From NCBI GenBank assembly GCA_020639075.1, contig JACKHI010000001.1, forward strand, positions 1,922,001-1,986,000: 64,000 nucleotides of DNA, in the 5' to 3' direction. The translations under genes and the position numbers were made by a program. Shown here piece by piece: positions 17,830 to 25,732 of the stretch (position 1 is its first letter; every line of letters begins with the position of its first letter). The notes under the pieces were generated by a model, which had not been told where the DNA came from, did no database searches, and saw nothing but the letters and a program-made list of their open reading frames with translations. The stretch is from Phycisphaerales bacterium (GTDB taxonomy: Bacteria; Planctomycetota; Phycisphaerae; UBA1845; UTPLA1).

Positions 17830-18858
17830 ATGTTGCATCGACCTGGCGAACGGAAACCTCTCAATCGAGCCGCAAGATCCTGGACGCCGGTGCTTGTCGC
17901 CGTTGCGTCATTCGCTGGTTGCGACGCAAAGCCGACCGACTCAAACGCGGAGTCGTCAGGCCGGCGCACCTACCCGATCAAGATTACCTGCACGATCGGA
18001 ATGGTCTCGGACATCGTCCGCCAGATCGCGGACGACAAGGCCGACGTGGCCGGCATCATCGGCGAATCCGTCGATCCGCATCTCTACCAGCCGACGCGCG
18101 ACGACATCGTCAGGCTGACGGGCGCGGATGTCGTCTTCTACAACGGCCGACTGCTTGAAGGAAAAATGACCGACACGCTGATCAAAGTGAGTCGAAAACG
18201 TCCCGTCTTCGCAGTGTCGGACGGGATCCCCGAAGATCGGCTCCTCTCGCCCGAGGAATTCCAGGGGCACTACGATCCGCACGTGTGGATGGATGTGTCG
18301 TTGTGGATCCGTGCCGCCGAATTCAGCGCCGAGTCCCTCGCCGAATTCGATCCCGCGAACCGCGATGCTTATCGGCGGAACTACGACGCGCTAGCAAATC
18401 AACTCCGCGCCCTGGACAAATACGCGCGCGAGACGATCGCCACGATTCCAAAGGAACGACGAATCCTCATCACGGCACACGACGCCTTTAACTACTTCGG
18501 CCGCGCTTACGACATCGAGGTCCGCGGAATCCAGGGAATCAGCACGGAGTCCGAGGCCGGAATCAAGGATATCAACGCGCTCGTCGACCTCATCGTCACG
18601 CGAAATATCGCCGCCGTCTTCGTGGAGTCGTCCGTGTCCAGGAAGAACGTCACGGCGCTCGTCGAGGGCGCCGCGGCGAGAGGGCACACCGTCACAATCG
18701 GCGGCACGCTGTTTTCCGACGCGATGGGAACGAGCGGTACTTACGAAGGCACCTACATCGGAATGATTGACCACAACGTCACGACAATCGCGAGGGCGTT
18801 GGGCGGAAACGCCCCGCCGCAAGGAATGCAGGGGAAGCTCGCCCCGGCGAAGCCCTAG
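17830..18858 (+). CDS. mntA: Metal ABC transporter substrate-binding lipoprotein (MntA/ZnuA family)
   Basis: 342 residues of the cluster A-I metal-binding family. An N-terminal signal with lipobox ASFAGC (Cys about residue 36) anchors it outside the cytoplasmic membrane. Candidate ligands are the His in VDPHLYQP (about 80-87), the His in YDPHVWMD (about 148-155), the Glu in ISTESEAG (about 237-244) and a late Asp in LFSDAMG. There is no long His-rich loop of the zinc type, which with mntR next door favours manganese. The ATG at 17830 has GGAG seven bases upstream. It is the first gene of a tight four-gene operon. Confidence 0.88.
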   Translation: MLHRPGERKPLNRAARSWTPVLVAVASFAGCDAKPTDSNAESSGRRTYPIKITCTIGMVSDIVRQIADDKADVAGIIGESVDPHLYQPTRDDIVRLTGADVVFYNGRLLEGKMTDTLIKVSRKRPVFAVSDGIPEDRLLSPEEFQGHYDPHVWMDVSLWIRAAEFSAESLAEFDPANRDAYRRNYDALANQLRALDKYARETIATIPKERRILITAHDAFNYFGRAYDIEVRGIQGISTESEAGIKDINALVDLIVTRNIAAVFVESSVSRKNVTALVEGAAARGHTVTIGGTLFSDAMGTSGTYEGTYIGMIDHNVTTIARALGGNAPPQGMQGKLAPAKP

Positions 18859-18901
18859 CATGGGACCCCTGGTTCGGATTTCACCGACGAGTACCTGGCG
18901 A

Positions 18902-19750
18902 ATGGACAAATCGAAGAGCACATTGGCAGCCCCGGGCGGAAAACCCTCTGCCGTTCCCAAATCGCCGGATCCCCATCACGATCCGCGCGCCCCGGTCTCG
19001 ATCCACGACATGACCGTCGCTTACCACCGCAAGCCCGTCCTCTGGGACATCGACTACGCCGCCTCGGAAGGCCGGCTCGTCGGCATCGTCGGTCCGAATG
19101 GCGCAGGCAAGAGTACGCTGATCAAGGCGTGCCTCGATCTGGTCCCGAAGGCGTCGGGCAGCGTGCACATCTACGGCAAGCCGTACAAGAAGCAGCGGAA
19201 GATCGTCGGCTACGTGCCGCAGCGCGAGAGCATTGACTGGGATTTCCCGGCCAGCGCGATCGACGTTGTCACGATGGGCCTCTACGGCCGGATTCCCTGG
19301 TGCCTGCCGCCTCGCAAGAAGCACAGGGAGCTGGCGCTTCACGCCTTGGAGCAGGTCGGCATGGCCGACCTCGCACGGCGGCAGATCAGCAAGCTGTCCG
19401 GCGGCCAGCAGCAACGCGTATTCCTGGCTAGAGCCCTCGTGCAGGATGCGGCAATCTACTTCATGGACGAGCCCTTCGCAGGCGTCGATGCCGCAACGGA
19501 AGCGGCGATCGTCGCCCTGCTGAATGAACTAAAGGCCCGCGGCAAAACCGTACTCGTCGTACATCATGATCTGCAGACAGTCCGCGAGTATTTCGACGAC
19601 GTTCTCCTGCTCAACATGCGAATCGTCGCCTGCGGACCGACGAAAGAGGTGTTTACGCACGAGAATCTCCAGAAAACCTACGGAGGCAAGCTGACGTTGC
19701 TCGTCGAAGCGGCCGAGGCCATCGCCCGAAGCGGACAGGGAGGCCCCTGA
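18902..19750 (+). CDS. mntB: Metal ABC transporter ATPase
   Basis: Energises the permease pair. Visible: Walker A GPNGAGKST (about 59-67), Q-loop in VPQRESIDWD, signature LSGGQQQR, Walker B AIYFMDEP and switch His in VVHHD. The strand YKKQRKIVGYVPQRE is typical of MntB/ZnuC/TroB proteins. The frame is open upstream to 18767, overlapping the lipoprotein; I chose the ATG at 18902 (MDKSKSTLAAPG), but 18860 is equally allowed since neither has a clear ribosome site. The stop codon shares its last base with the next start (19750). A disordered N-terminal tail of about 25 residues precedes the ABC domain. Confidence 0.9.
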   Translation: MDKSKSTLAAPGGKPSAVPKSPDPHHDPRAPVSIHDMTVAYHRKPVLWDIDYAASEGRLVGIVGPNGAGKSTLIKACLDLVPKASGSVHIYGKPYKKQRKIVGYVPQRESIDWDFPASAIDVVTMGLYGRIPWCLPPRKKHRELALHALEQVGMADLARRQISKLSGGQQQRVFLARALVQDAAIYFMDEPFAGVDAATEAAIVALLNELKARGKTVLVVHHDLQTVREYFDDVLLLNMRIVACGPTKEVFTHENLQKTYGGKLTLLVEAAEAIARSGQGGP

Positions 19751-21120
19751 TGCGCTACGTTTGGGCGATCCTCAGCATCGTCGCCGTGTGCGCCGCGCTG
19801 TATTTCGTCGCCGGCACTTTCGCTGACGATGAAACGCGACAGGTCCTCGCGCTCCGGCAGTACAACACACGCATCGTGGTCGTCGGCACCACGTTGCTCG
19901 GGGCCGCAGCGGGCCTCATCGGCACCTTCATGTACCTCCGCAAGCGGGCCATGATCGGCGACGCACTGAGCCACGCGACGCTGCCCGGAATCGCGATCGC
20001 GTTCCTGATCGTCGGCGACAAACAGATCGGTGCGCTCCTGATCGGCGCCGCCGTCAGCGGCGTCGTCGGCGTCGTGGCCGTCATCGGGCTGAGAAACGTC
20101 CCGAGGATCAAGGAGGATGCTGCGATCGGCATCGTGCTCAGCGTCTTCTTCGGGCTCGGCCTCGTTTTCGTCAGAATCGCTCAACACGCACACACGGGCA
20201 ACCAGGCGGGGCTCGATCGGTTCATCTACGGCACGACGGCGGGCATGATCAAGCAGGACGCCCAGTGGATCGCCATCACGGCGGCGATCGTGCTTGCCAG
20301 CGTCGTGTTGATGTTCAAGGAATTCCGACTGGTCTGCTTCGATCAGCATTTCGCCGTCGCACAAGGCCGATCCGTCCATGTCATCGACCTGCTCATGATG
20401 GCGATGGTCGTGCTGACGACCGTCGTGGGTCTTCAAGCCGTCGGGCTCATCCTCGTCGTAGCGATGCTGATCATTCCTGCAGCCTCGGCGCGATTTTGGA
20501 CGGACGACCTGCCGCTCATGACGATCCTCGCAGGCGCCTTTGGGAGCATCAGCGGCTTCTCCGGCGCCATCGTCAGCGCACGCTTCGTCAATCTGCCGGC
20601 CGGCGCGGTCATCGTACTCGCGGCCGGCGTTGTGTTCTCGACGAGTATGATCCTGGCCCCCCGTCGCGGCATCGCCGGCGCCATCGTTCGTCGCGCAAGG
20701 CTGGCGCGCCGAATCGGCTACCAGAACGTGCTTCGCGCACTTTGCGAACGCGAGGAGGATTCGGGCGAGGGAGTCCGGGCATCGAAAGCCGAATTGTTGA
20801 GGATGCGAAGCTGGTCGGCTCGAAGGCTCAACAGCCTTCTCCGCCGCGCGATCCGACGCGGCGACGCCGCAATGGGGCCGGACGGTCTCATCGGACTGTC
20901 TCGCCAAGGTCGAATCGAAGCCCGTCGCGTGCTGCGAAACCACCGTCTCTGGGAAATCTACCTCATCCGGCACGCCGACGTCGCACCGTCGCACGTCGAC
21001 CGGGATGCCGACCTCGTCGAACACATCCTGCCGCCGGAATTGATACGCGAACTTGAACTCGCGCTGACCGAGACGCCCGAGATACCGCCGTCGCCCCATG
21101 GGCGGGAGGCGTTCTCATGA
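19750..21120 (+). CDS. mntC: Metal ABC permease fused to a C-terminal DtxR/MntR-like domain
   Basis: 456 residues where ABC-3 family permeases usually have about 280. Residues 1-303 are the permease (YLRKRAMIGDALSHATLPGIAIAF about 62-85, GLQAVGLILVVAMLIIPAASA about 227-247). From about 320 a soluble module follows: a winged-helix-like stretch (SKAELLRMRSWSARRLNSLL, DGLIGLSRQGRIEARRVL) and then NHRLWEIYLIRHAD and DADLVEHILPPELIRELE, which match the metal-binding/dimerisation helices of DtxR and MntR. Chlamydia YtgCR has the same fusion, and there the C-terminal part is a released repressor. Whether this one binds DNA is unknown; the recognition helix is basic but not clearly MntR-like. Confidence 0.88.
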   Translation: MRYVWAILSIVAVCAALYFVAGTFADDETRQVLALRQYNTRIVVVGTTLLGAAAGLIGTFMYLRKRAMIGDALSHATLPGIAIAFLIVGDKQIGALLIGAAVSGVVGVVAVIGLRNVPRIKEDAAIGIVLSVFFGLGLVFVRIAQHAHTGNQAGLDRFIYGTTAGMIKQDAQWIAITAAIVLASVVLMFKEFRLVCFDQHFAVAQGRSVHVIDLLMMAMVVLTTVVGLQAVGLILVVAMLIIPAASARFWTDDLPLMTILAGAFGSISGFSGAIVSARFVNLPAGAVIVLAAGVVFSTSMILAPRRGIAGAIVRRARLARRIGYQNVLRALCEREEDSGEGVRASKAELLRMRSWSARRLNSLLRRAIRRGDAAMGPDGLIGLSRQGRIEARRVLRNHRLWEIYLIRHADVAPSHVDRDADLVEHILPPELIRELELALTETPEIPPSPHGREAFS

Positions 21121-22451
21121 TGTGGACCATCGGCGATACCTACGTCGCACTCGTCGGCGCCATGAGCGCCGCCGCATGCGCCCTGCTCGGCAATTACCTC
21201 GTTCTGCGAAAAATGAGCCTTATGGGGGACGCCATCTCCCATGCGGTTTTGCCGGGAATCGTCATGGCGTTCCTGATGACGGGCAGTCGCGGCATCGGTG
21301 CGATTGTCGTCGGCGCCGTCATCGTCGGCATCCTGACGGCGCTATTCACCCAGGCCATCACGCGGTTCGGAAAAGTCGAAGAGGGCGCTGCAATGGGCGT
21401 CGTCTTTACGATCCTCTTCGCCATCGGCCTGATCCTTATCCGGCAGCAGGCCGATCACGTGGATCTCGATCCGCAATGCGTCCTTTTTGGGAACATCGAG
21501 AACATTCACGTCATCGCCGCGTCAGGTGACATACCGCAACCCGCAATCAACCTGGCCGTCGTGCTGCTGCTCGACGCCCTTTTCGTGACTTTGCTCTACA
21601 AGCAGCTGAAGATCAGTGCGCTCGATCCGGCGTTGGCGACGTCGATCGGCATCAACGCCGACGTCATGCATTACGCTCTGATGGTCATGGTCGCCCTGAC
21701 CGCCGTGGCGAGCTTCGAGGCCGTCGGCTCGATCCTCGTGATCGCCATGTTGATTGTGCCGGCCGTGACGGCGCACCTGCTGACGGATCGCCTCCCCGTC
21801 ATGATCGCCTTGAGCGTGGTTCTTGCCGGCGTCGCCGCCTTCCTGGCGCGCGCCTACAACGTCGTCGCGCCCGAATTACTTGGCCCCGGCCTACAGGCGG
21901 ATACGTCCGCGATCATGGCCGTGATCGCCGGCGGATTTCTGTTGCTGACGATCGTCTTCGCCCCAGAACGAGGGCTTATCAGCCGCGGGATCCACCGGAT
22001 TCGGCTGATCGTCCGAATTCTCCAGGAAGATATTCTGGGACGCTTATATCGCCAGGCGGAAGCCGGAACCGCAGCGTCAGCCGCCCCGCTGGCGAAAGGA
22101 GACCTCCGCATCGCTGGAGGGAGCATTTTCCAGCGCTGGGCCCTGTTCAGGCTGAGATCGCGTCAATTCGTCCGCCCCGTCAAGTCGGAATCGGGACGCT
22201 CGGTGGTCGTACTGACCGACAAAGGGCTGGCACGCGCCGCCCGCCTCGTGCGTTCGCATCGCCTTTGGGAATCGTATCTTGCGCAACACTCAGACCTTCC
22301 GTTGGACCATCTGCACATGCCCGCGGAACGCGTCGAGCACTTCATCAGCCCGGAAATGGGTGAGAGGATTCAGGAAGGTCTTTCCGAGGCGGACCTGGAC
22401 CCTCACGGCCGGGAAATCCCGCCCCGGCCTGGCGATGCGAGGCGTCCGTAA
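21117..22451 (+). CDS. mntD: Second metal ABC permease fused to a C-terminal DtxR/MntR-like domain
   Basis: 444 residues, starting in a 4-base ATGA overlap with the previous gene. Permease residues 1-290 (YLVLRKMSLMGDAISHAVLP about 27-46, SFEAVGSILVIAMLIVPAV about 199-217). The C-terminal 145 residues carry a winged-helix remnant (GGSIFQRWALFRLRSRQFV, VVVLTDKGLARAARLV). SHRLWESYLAQHSDLP, PAERVEHFISPEMGERI and DPHGREIPP then follow, the last being the motif that closes the DtxR dimerisation domain. The domain is closer to canonical DtxR than the one in the first permease. The pair forms the channel with the ATPase; the extra domains would face the cytoplasm and could sense imported metal. Confidence 0.88.
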   Translation: MMWTIGDTYVALVGAMSAAACALLGNYLVLRKMSLMGDAISHAVLPGIVMAFLMTGSRGIGAIVVGAVIVGILTALFTQAITRFGKVEEGAAMGVVFTILFAIGLILIRQQADHVDLDPQCVLFGNIENIHVIAASGDIPQPAINLAVVLLLDALFVTLLYKQLKISALDPALATSIGINADVMHYALMVMVALTAVASFEAVGSILVIAMLIVPAVTAHLLTDRLPVMIALSVVLAGVAAFLARAYNVVAPELLGPGLQADTSAIMAVIAGGFLLLTIVFAPERGLISRGIHRIRLIVRILQEDILGRLYRQAEAGTAASAAPLAKGDLRIAGGSIFQRWALFRLRSRQFVRPVKSESGRSVVVLTDKGLARAARLVRSHRLWESYLAQHSDLPLDHLHMPAERVEHFISPEMGERIQEGLSEADLDPHGREIPPRPGDARRP

Positions 22452-22483
22452 TACCAGGGCCCGGGCCCCCCTAAAGGTATTTT
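22450..22483 (+). terminator. Probable terminator of the mnt operon
   Basis: AATACC (22450-22455) pairs with GGTATT (22476-22481), continued inside by AGGG/CCCT around a GC-rich core, then TTTT. It overlaps the TAA stop of the second permease. Confidence 0.5.
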
Positions 22484-22831
22484 CACGTCGTCATTAACCT
22501 GTGTTCGAACAGGGTGTCTATGCTTGATAAATGACGACCGAAACCCGACAGCCGAAAGTGACGATTGCCGAAAAAATTCGGTTTTTTTCACTTCCACTAA
22601 AGGGTGAAAGCGTACAAAGTTATCGCCTTCGGCACGGCGATTGTCTGTGCCGACCGGTGATTCACCTGCGAACATCGTATGGTAATAATCGGGAAACATC
22701 GATCTTCCGAGTGTTCGATCTGGGGCCCGCGTGCGGCTCCGAACATCGGAGTGGAGGCAGTAGATCGATGCCCATTCTGAGGCCAGCTGAAACACACACT
22801 CCCATCAGTTGGTAACCACGGAGAACTCGCC
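22484..22831. other. Leader region before the GT2 synthase
   Basis: 348 bases without a gene. Besides the second terminator-like hairpin at 22568-22587, it must hold the promoter of the synthase. A purine-rich GGAGA at 22820 is its ribosome site. I tested for a c-di-GMP riboswitch by eye and did not find the conserved core. Confidence 0.4.
22568..22587 (+). terminator. Second terminator-like hairpin
   Basis: CCGAA-AAAA-TTCGG followed by TTTTTT. The 5-bp stem is weak but the T run is long; it could end read-through from the mnt operon or act as an attenuator before the synthase gene. Confidence 0.4.
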
Positions 22832-24289
22832 TTGTCAGCCATTCCGAGCCTTTCAGGCGCAACCCGCGCCGTCAGTCCGTCAACGCGAAACACTCGCTAC
22901 GACGCGCTACATCTCCCGGGCGACCGGTGGATGAAGGCCGCCATTGTCCTGTTTGCGGCGCTCATGGTGTCCGTCGCCTATTACAACAACGTCGCTCGCA
23001 CAGCCTTTGATATCCTCTGGTCGAGCAGGTCCGGTCGCGCGTTCATCGCGGTCGGCGGCGCCTATGGTTCCGCTGTTTCCTTTTTCGGCTTCTGGCGACT
23101 CTTCCTCGCGCTGCGATACAAGCCGGTGCCGACAGTCGCCGACGTTCACCTGCCGAAGTTGACCGTCGTCGTGCCGTCGTACAACGAAGGCAAACTCGTT
23201 TACGAGACGCTGCGGAACATCGCCTTGTCGCACTACCCGCGCGAACGACTGGAAATCTTCGTCGTCGATGACGGAAGCGTCGATGACACGTGGCAGCACA
23301 TCTGCCGCGCAGTTCGCGACTTCGGACCGCGCATCCATGCACAGCGCCTTCCGGAAAACCGCGGCAAGCGCCACGCCCTCTACGAAGGCTTCAAGCGCGG
23401 CACCGGCGACATATTTATCACGGTCGACAGCGACTCGCTGATCGCCCGCGATGCGCTCAAGGCCGTCGTCAGCCCCATGGTGGTCGACCCGACCGTCGGC
23501 GGCGTGGCCGGCAATGTCCGAGTCCTCAATCGACGCGGCGGATTCATCCCGCGAATGCTCGCAGTCCGCTATGTGATGACCTTCGACTACAAGCGCGCCA
23601 GCCAGAGCATGATGGGCGGCGGCGGCGTCCTCTGTTGCGCCGGCGCCCTCGCGGCCTATCGCCGAAGCGCAGTCATGCCCATCCTCGACCAATGGCTGAA
23701 TCAGACGTGGCGCGGCAGCCCGGCCCGCGCCGGCGAAGACCACGCCATGACGAATTTCATTCTGCGCCAGGGCCTGAAGGTCAAGTTTCAGCGTACCGCC
23801 CAGGTGCTGACCAACAGCCCGACGACCTACCGCGGTCTCTGCAAGATGTTCACGCGCTGGGCGCGAAGCAACGTCCGCGAGACATTCCACACGGGCGAGT
23901 ACATCTTCTCGAATTACCGCAGGGAATCGAAGCTCGGCATGCGCTTCAACTACATCATGAGCGCCGTCGGCCAGGTCCTACCGTACCTGTTTCTGATCAT
24001 CGTGCTTGCGCTCTCCATCGCAATGCCGACGATCTTCGGATTGAAGCTCGTCGCCTCCTGCGCCGCCGGCTCACTGTTTACAGTGCTCTTCTTCGGCATC
24101 CGCGAACGCAGCAGCGAAGCGCTGATGGGCGTGTGCTACGGCATGTACGCCACTTTCGCCCTGTGCTGGGTCCATCCCTATGCACTGCTGACATGCGACA
24201 GAAGCGTGTGGCTGACCCGCAACAAGAAGGCGGTCACGCAACCAACGGGAGAAATCCTGAACGTGCAGCCGCAGCTCGTAACGGCCTGA
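22832..24289 (+). CDS. Membrane-bound processive glycosyltransferase family 2 (NodC/hyaluronan-synthase-like)
   Basis: 485 residues. A hydrophobic pair lies about 34-55 and 69-90, the GT2 domain about 105-360, then a cluster of C-terminal membrane segments (about 372-400, 405-425, 430-450). Catalytic features: VVDDGS about 148-153, DSDS about 199-202, GEDHAMTN about 301-308 and FTRWARSN about 338-345, which stands where processive synthases have the Q/RxxRW motif. It probably polymerises a beta-linked amino-sugar or glucan and exports it through its own membrane part. The start is TTG at 22832, supported by GGAGA; the first ATG (22931) would cut the leading segment. No partner genes surround it. 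Substrate not determined. Confidence 0.8.
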   Translation: MSAIPSLSGATRAVSPSTRNTRYDALHLPGDRWMKAAIVLFAALMVSVAYYNNVARTAFDILWSSRSGRAFIAVGGAYGSAVSFFGFWRLFLALRYKPVPTVADVHLPKLTVVVPSYNEGKLVYETLRNIALSHYPRERLEIFVVDDGSVDDTWQHICRAVRDFGPRIHAQRLPENRGKRHALYEGFKRGTGDIFITVDSDSLIARDALKAVVSPMVVDPTVGGVAGNVRVLNRRGGFIPRMLAVRYVMTFDYKRASQSMMGGGGVLCCAGALAAYRRSAVMPILDQWLNQTWRGSPARAGEDHAMTNFILRQGLKVKFQRTAQVLTNSPTTYRGLCKMFTRWARSNVRETFHTGEYIFSNYRRESKLGMRFNYIMSAVGQVLPYLFLIIVLALSIAMPTIFGLKLVASCAAGSLFTVLFFGIRERSSEALMGVCYGMYATFALCWVHPYALLTCDRSVWLTRNKKAVTQPTGEILNVQPQLVTA

Positions 24290-24318
24290 CGCAAGTCCCT
24301 TTCTTAAATGCGACCCTG

Positions 24319-24354
24319 ACGGAGCGCGGCGACCAAGCCGCGCTCCGTTTTTTG
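24319..24354 (+). terminator. Strong intrinsic terminator
   Basis: 12-bp perfect stem (24319-24330 with 24337-24348), six-base loop GACCAA, then TTTTTTG. Ends the GT2 transcript 29 bases after its stop. Confidence 0.92.
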
Positions 24355-24390
24355 TTTCATCACCGTATATCGTGCAACTCTATCGGCATC

Positions 24391-24610
24391 TGCGGTAGCG
24401 CGAGTACCGCGTCCCGATAGGGACGCGCTCAGAATAGCCCAGCCTTTCAAGGCTGGGATTGATAGTTGGCTATCACCATTGCCGTGCCGTAGGTACGGCG
24501 CGACTCTTCGCATCAAGCTCATCCCGTCCCGCTGGGACGGGGCCTGGAGAAACGGCCGACAACCCCTCGTTGAAGTCGGGGGGCTATTCTCATTTGATCC
24601 CTACGGGATC
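24391..24610. repeat. Array of short perfect palindromes (REP/BIME-like)
   Basis: At least seven different hairpins in 220 bases between convergent genes: 24392-24410 (6-bp arms), 24409-24426 (GCGTCCC, 7 bp), 24438-24457 (CCCAGCCTT, 9 bp), 24461-24474 (GATAG, 5 bp), 24486-24499 (GCCGTA, 6 bp), 24523-24541 (CCCGTCCC, 8 bp) and 24596-24610 (GATCCC, 6 bp). Arms differ in sequence, but loops are all short (2-7 bases) and spacing is regular. It is not a CRISPR array: no repeated unit and no spacers. Confidence 0.75.
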
Positions 24611-24697
24611 CGGAGTGGATACATCAGTCGCTCTTGTACCAAAACACCGAATCATCCCGATTTTCCGTGAGGAACCTTTTTTCTTCGCAGTGCTTCT

Positions 24698-25720
24698 TCA
24701 ATAACTGGCATCGTCCAGGTGCACCCGGCCGCGAAACACCCAATACACCGTCGCCGTGTACGCCAGAACAAACGGCATCCCGATGCAGGCGATCACGAGC
24801 ATCAGCTTCAGCGTCTGCTCCGACGAACAACCATTAAACAGCGTGATGTTCCATGCCGGGTTAGTGGTCGACACCACGAGATTCGGAAACATCGCCGTCG
24901 CAAAAAGAAATGCCAGCGCCGCGATCGTGCAGCTCGAGCTGAAGAAAGCGTATCGCGGCGACCCCTTGAACAAAGCCCGCGGAATATTCGCCACGGCCAG
25001 CACATTCAGCGCCGGCACGATCCAGAACGCCGGGTGCATTGCGAAATTCGCCGTCGCCCGCGGAACCATCACAACGACGATCGCCGACACGACGACGTAC
25101 AACGCCGCAAAGCAGACATACGCCGTCCGCGCCCATTTGCGAACCGTCTCCCGCAAGTCGCCGTCCGTCTTCAACAGCAGAAAAATCGCCCCGTGCATCG
25201 CAAACAACGCAACAGTCATCGCACCCACCAATAGTGGCAAGGGATGCAGCCAGTCCATCAGCCCGACTCGCGCATGCAGATCGGCGTCTACGCGGATACC
25301 GAGCATCGTCCGACCGCCCGCCGCCCCGAGTAGAAACGCCGCAAGCAGGCTGCTGCCGAAGAACCCCCAGTCCCAGGCGGCGCGCCATCTCGTATGCGTC
25401 ACTTTGCTGCGAAACTCGAGGCTGACGGCGCGAAAAATCAGCGCAACAAGCAACAACATGAACGGCACGTAAAACGCACTGAAGACCGTCGCATAAGCAA
25501 TCGGAAACGCAGCGAACAACGCGCCGCCGAACGTCACGAGCCAGACTTCGTTGCCATCCCACAATGGACCGATCGAGTTCATCAACACGCGCCGATCCCG
25601 ATCGCTTTTCGCCAGCGGATGCAGAATCCCGACGCCAAAGTCGAAGCCGTCCAGGATCGAGTATCCTATCAGCAGCACGCCAAGAAGACCGAACCAGATG
25701 ATTGCATACGTTTCCTGCAT
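24698..25720 (-). CDS. cydB: Cytochrome bd ubiquinol oxidase subunit II
   Basis: 340 residues and eight to nine membrane segments in the cytoplasmic membrane; stabilises the haem-bearing CydA. The N-terminal YAIIWFGLLGVLLIGYSILDGFDFG and the GPLWDGNEVWLVTFGGALFAAFP stretch are diagnostic of CydB. It starts 12 bases after the CydA stop, so the two form an operon. No CydX-like small gene was found downstream; that space holds the palindrome array. Length is slightly below the E. coli protein. Confidence 0.94.
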   Translation of the reverse strand: MQETYAIIWFGLLGVLLIGYSILDGFDFGVGILHPLAKSDRDRRVLMNSIGPLWDGNEVWLVTFGGALFAAFPIAYATVFSAFYVPFMLLLVALIFRAVSLEFRSKVTHTRWRAAWDWGFFGSSLLAAFLLGAAGGRTMLGIRVDADLHARVGLMDWLHPLPLLVGAMTVALFAMHGAIFLLLKTDGDLRETVRKWARTAYVCFAALYVVVSAIVVVMVPRATANFAMHPAFWIVPALNVLAVANIPRALFKGSPRYAFFSSSCTIAALAFLFATAMFPNLVVSTTNPAWNITLFNGCSSEQTLKLMLVIACIGMPFVLAYTATVYWVFRGRVHLDDASY

Positions 25721-25732
25721 TCGAACCCCGCA

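Noticed and set aside
22600..22760. c-di-GMP riboswitch upstream of the GT2 synthase
   Set aside because: Attractive by context but the conserved GEMM core bases are not present.
24391..24610. CRISPR array
   Set aside because: Palindromes differ from one another, no repeated 25-40 base unit and no spacers; no cas genes.
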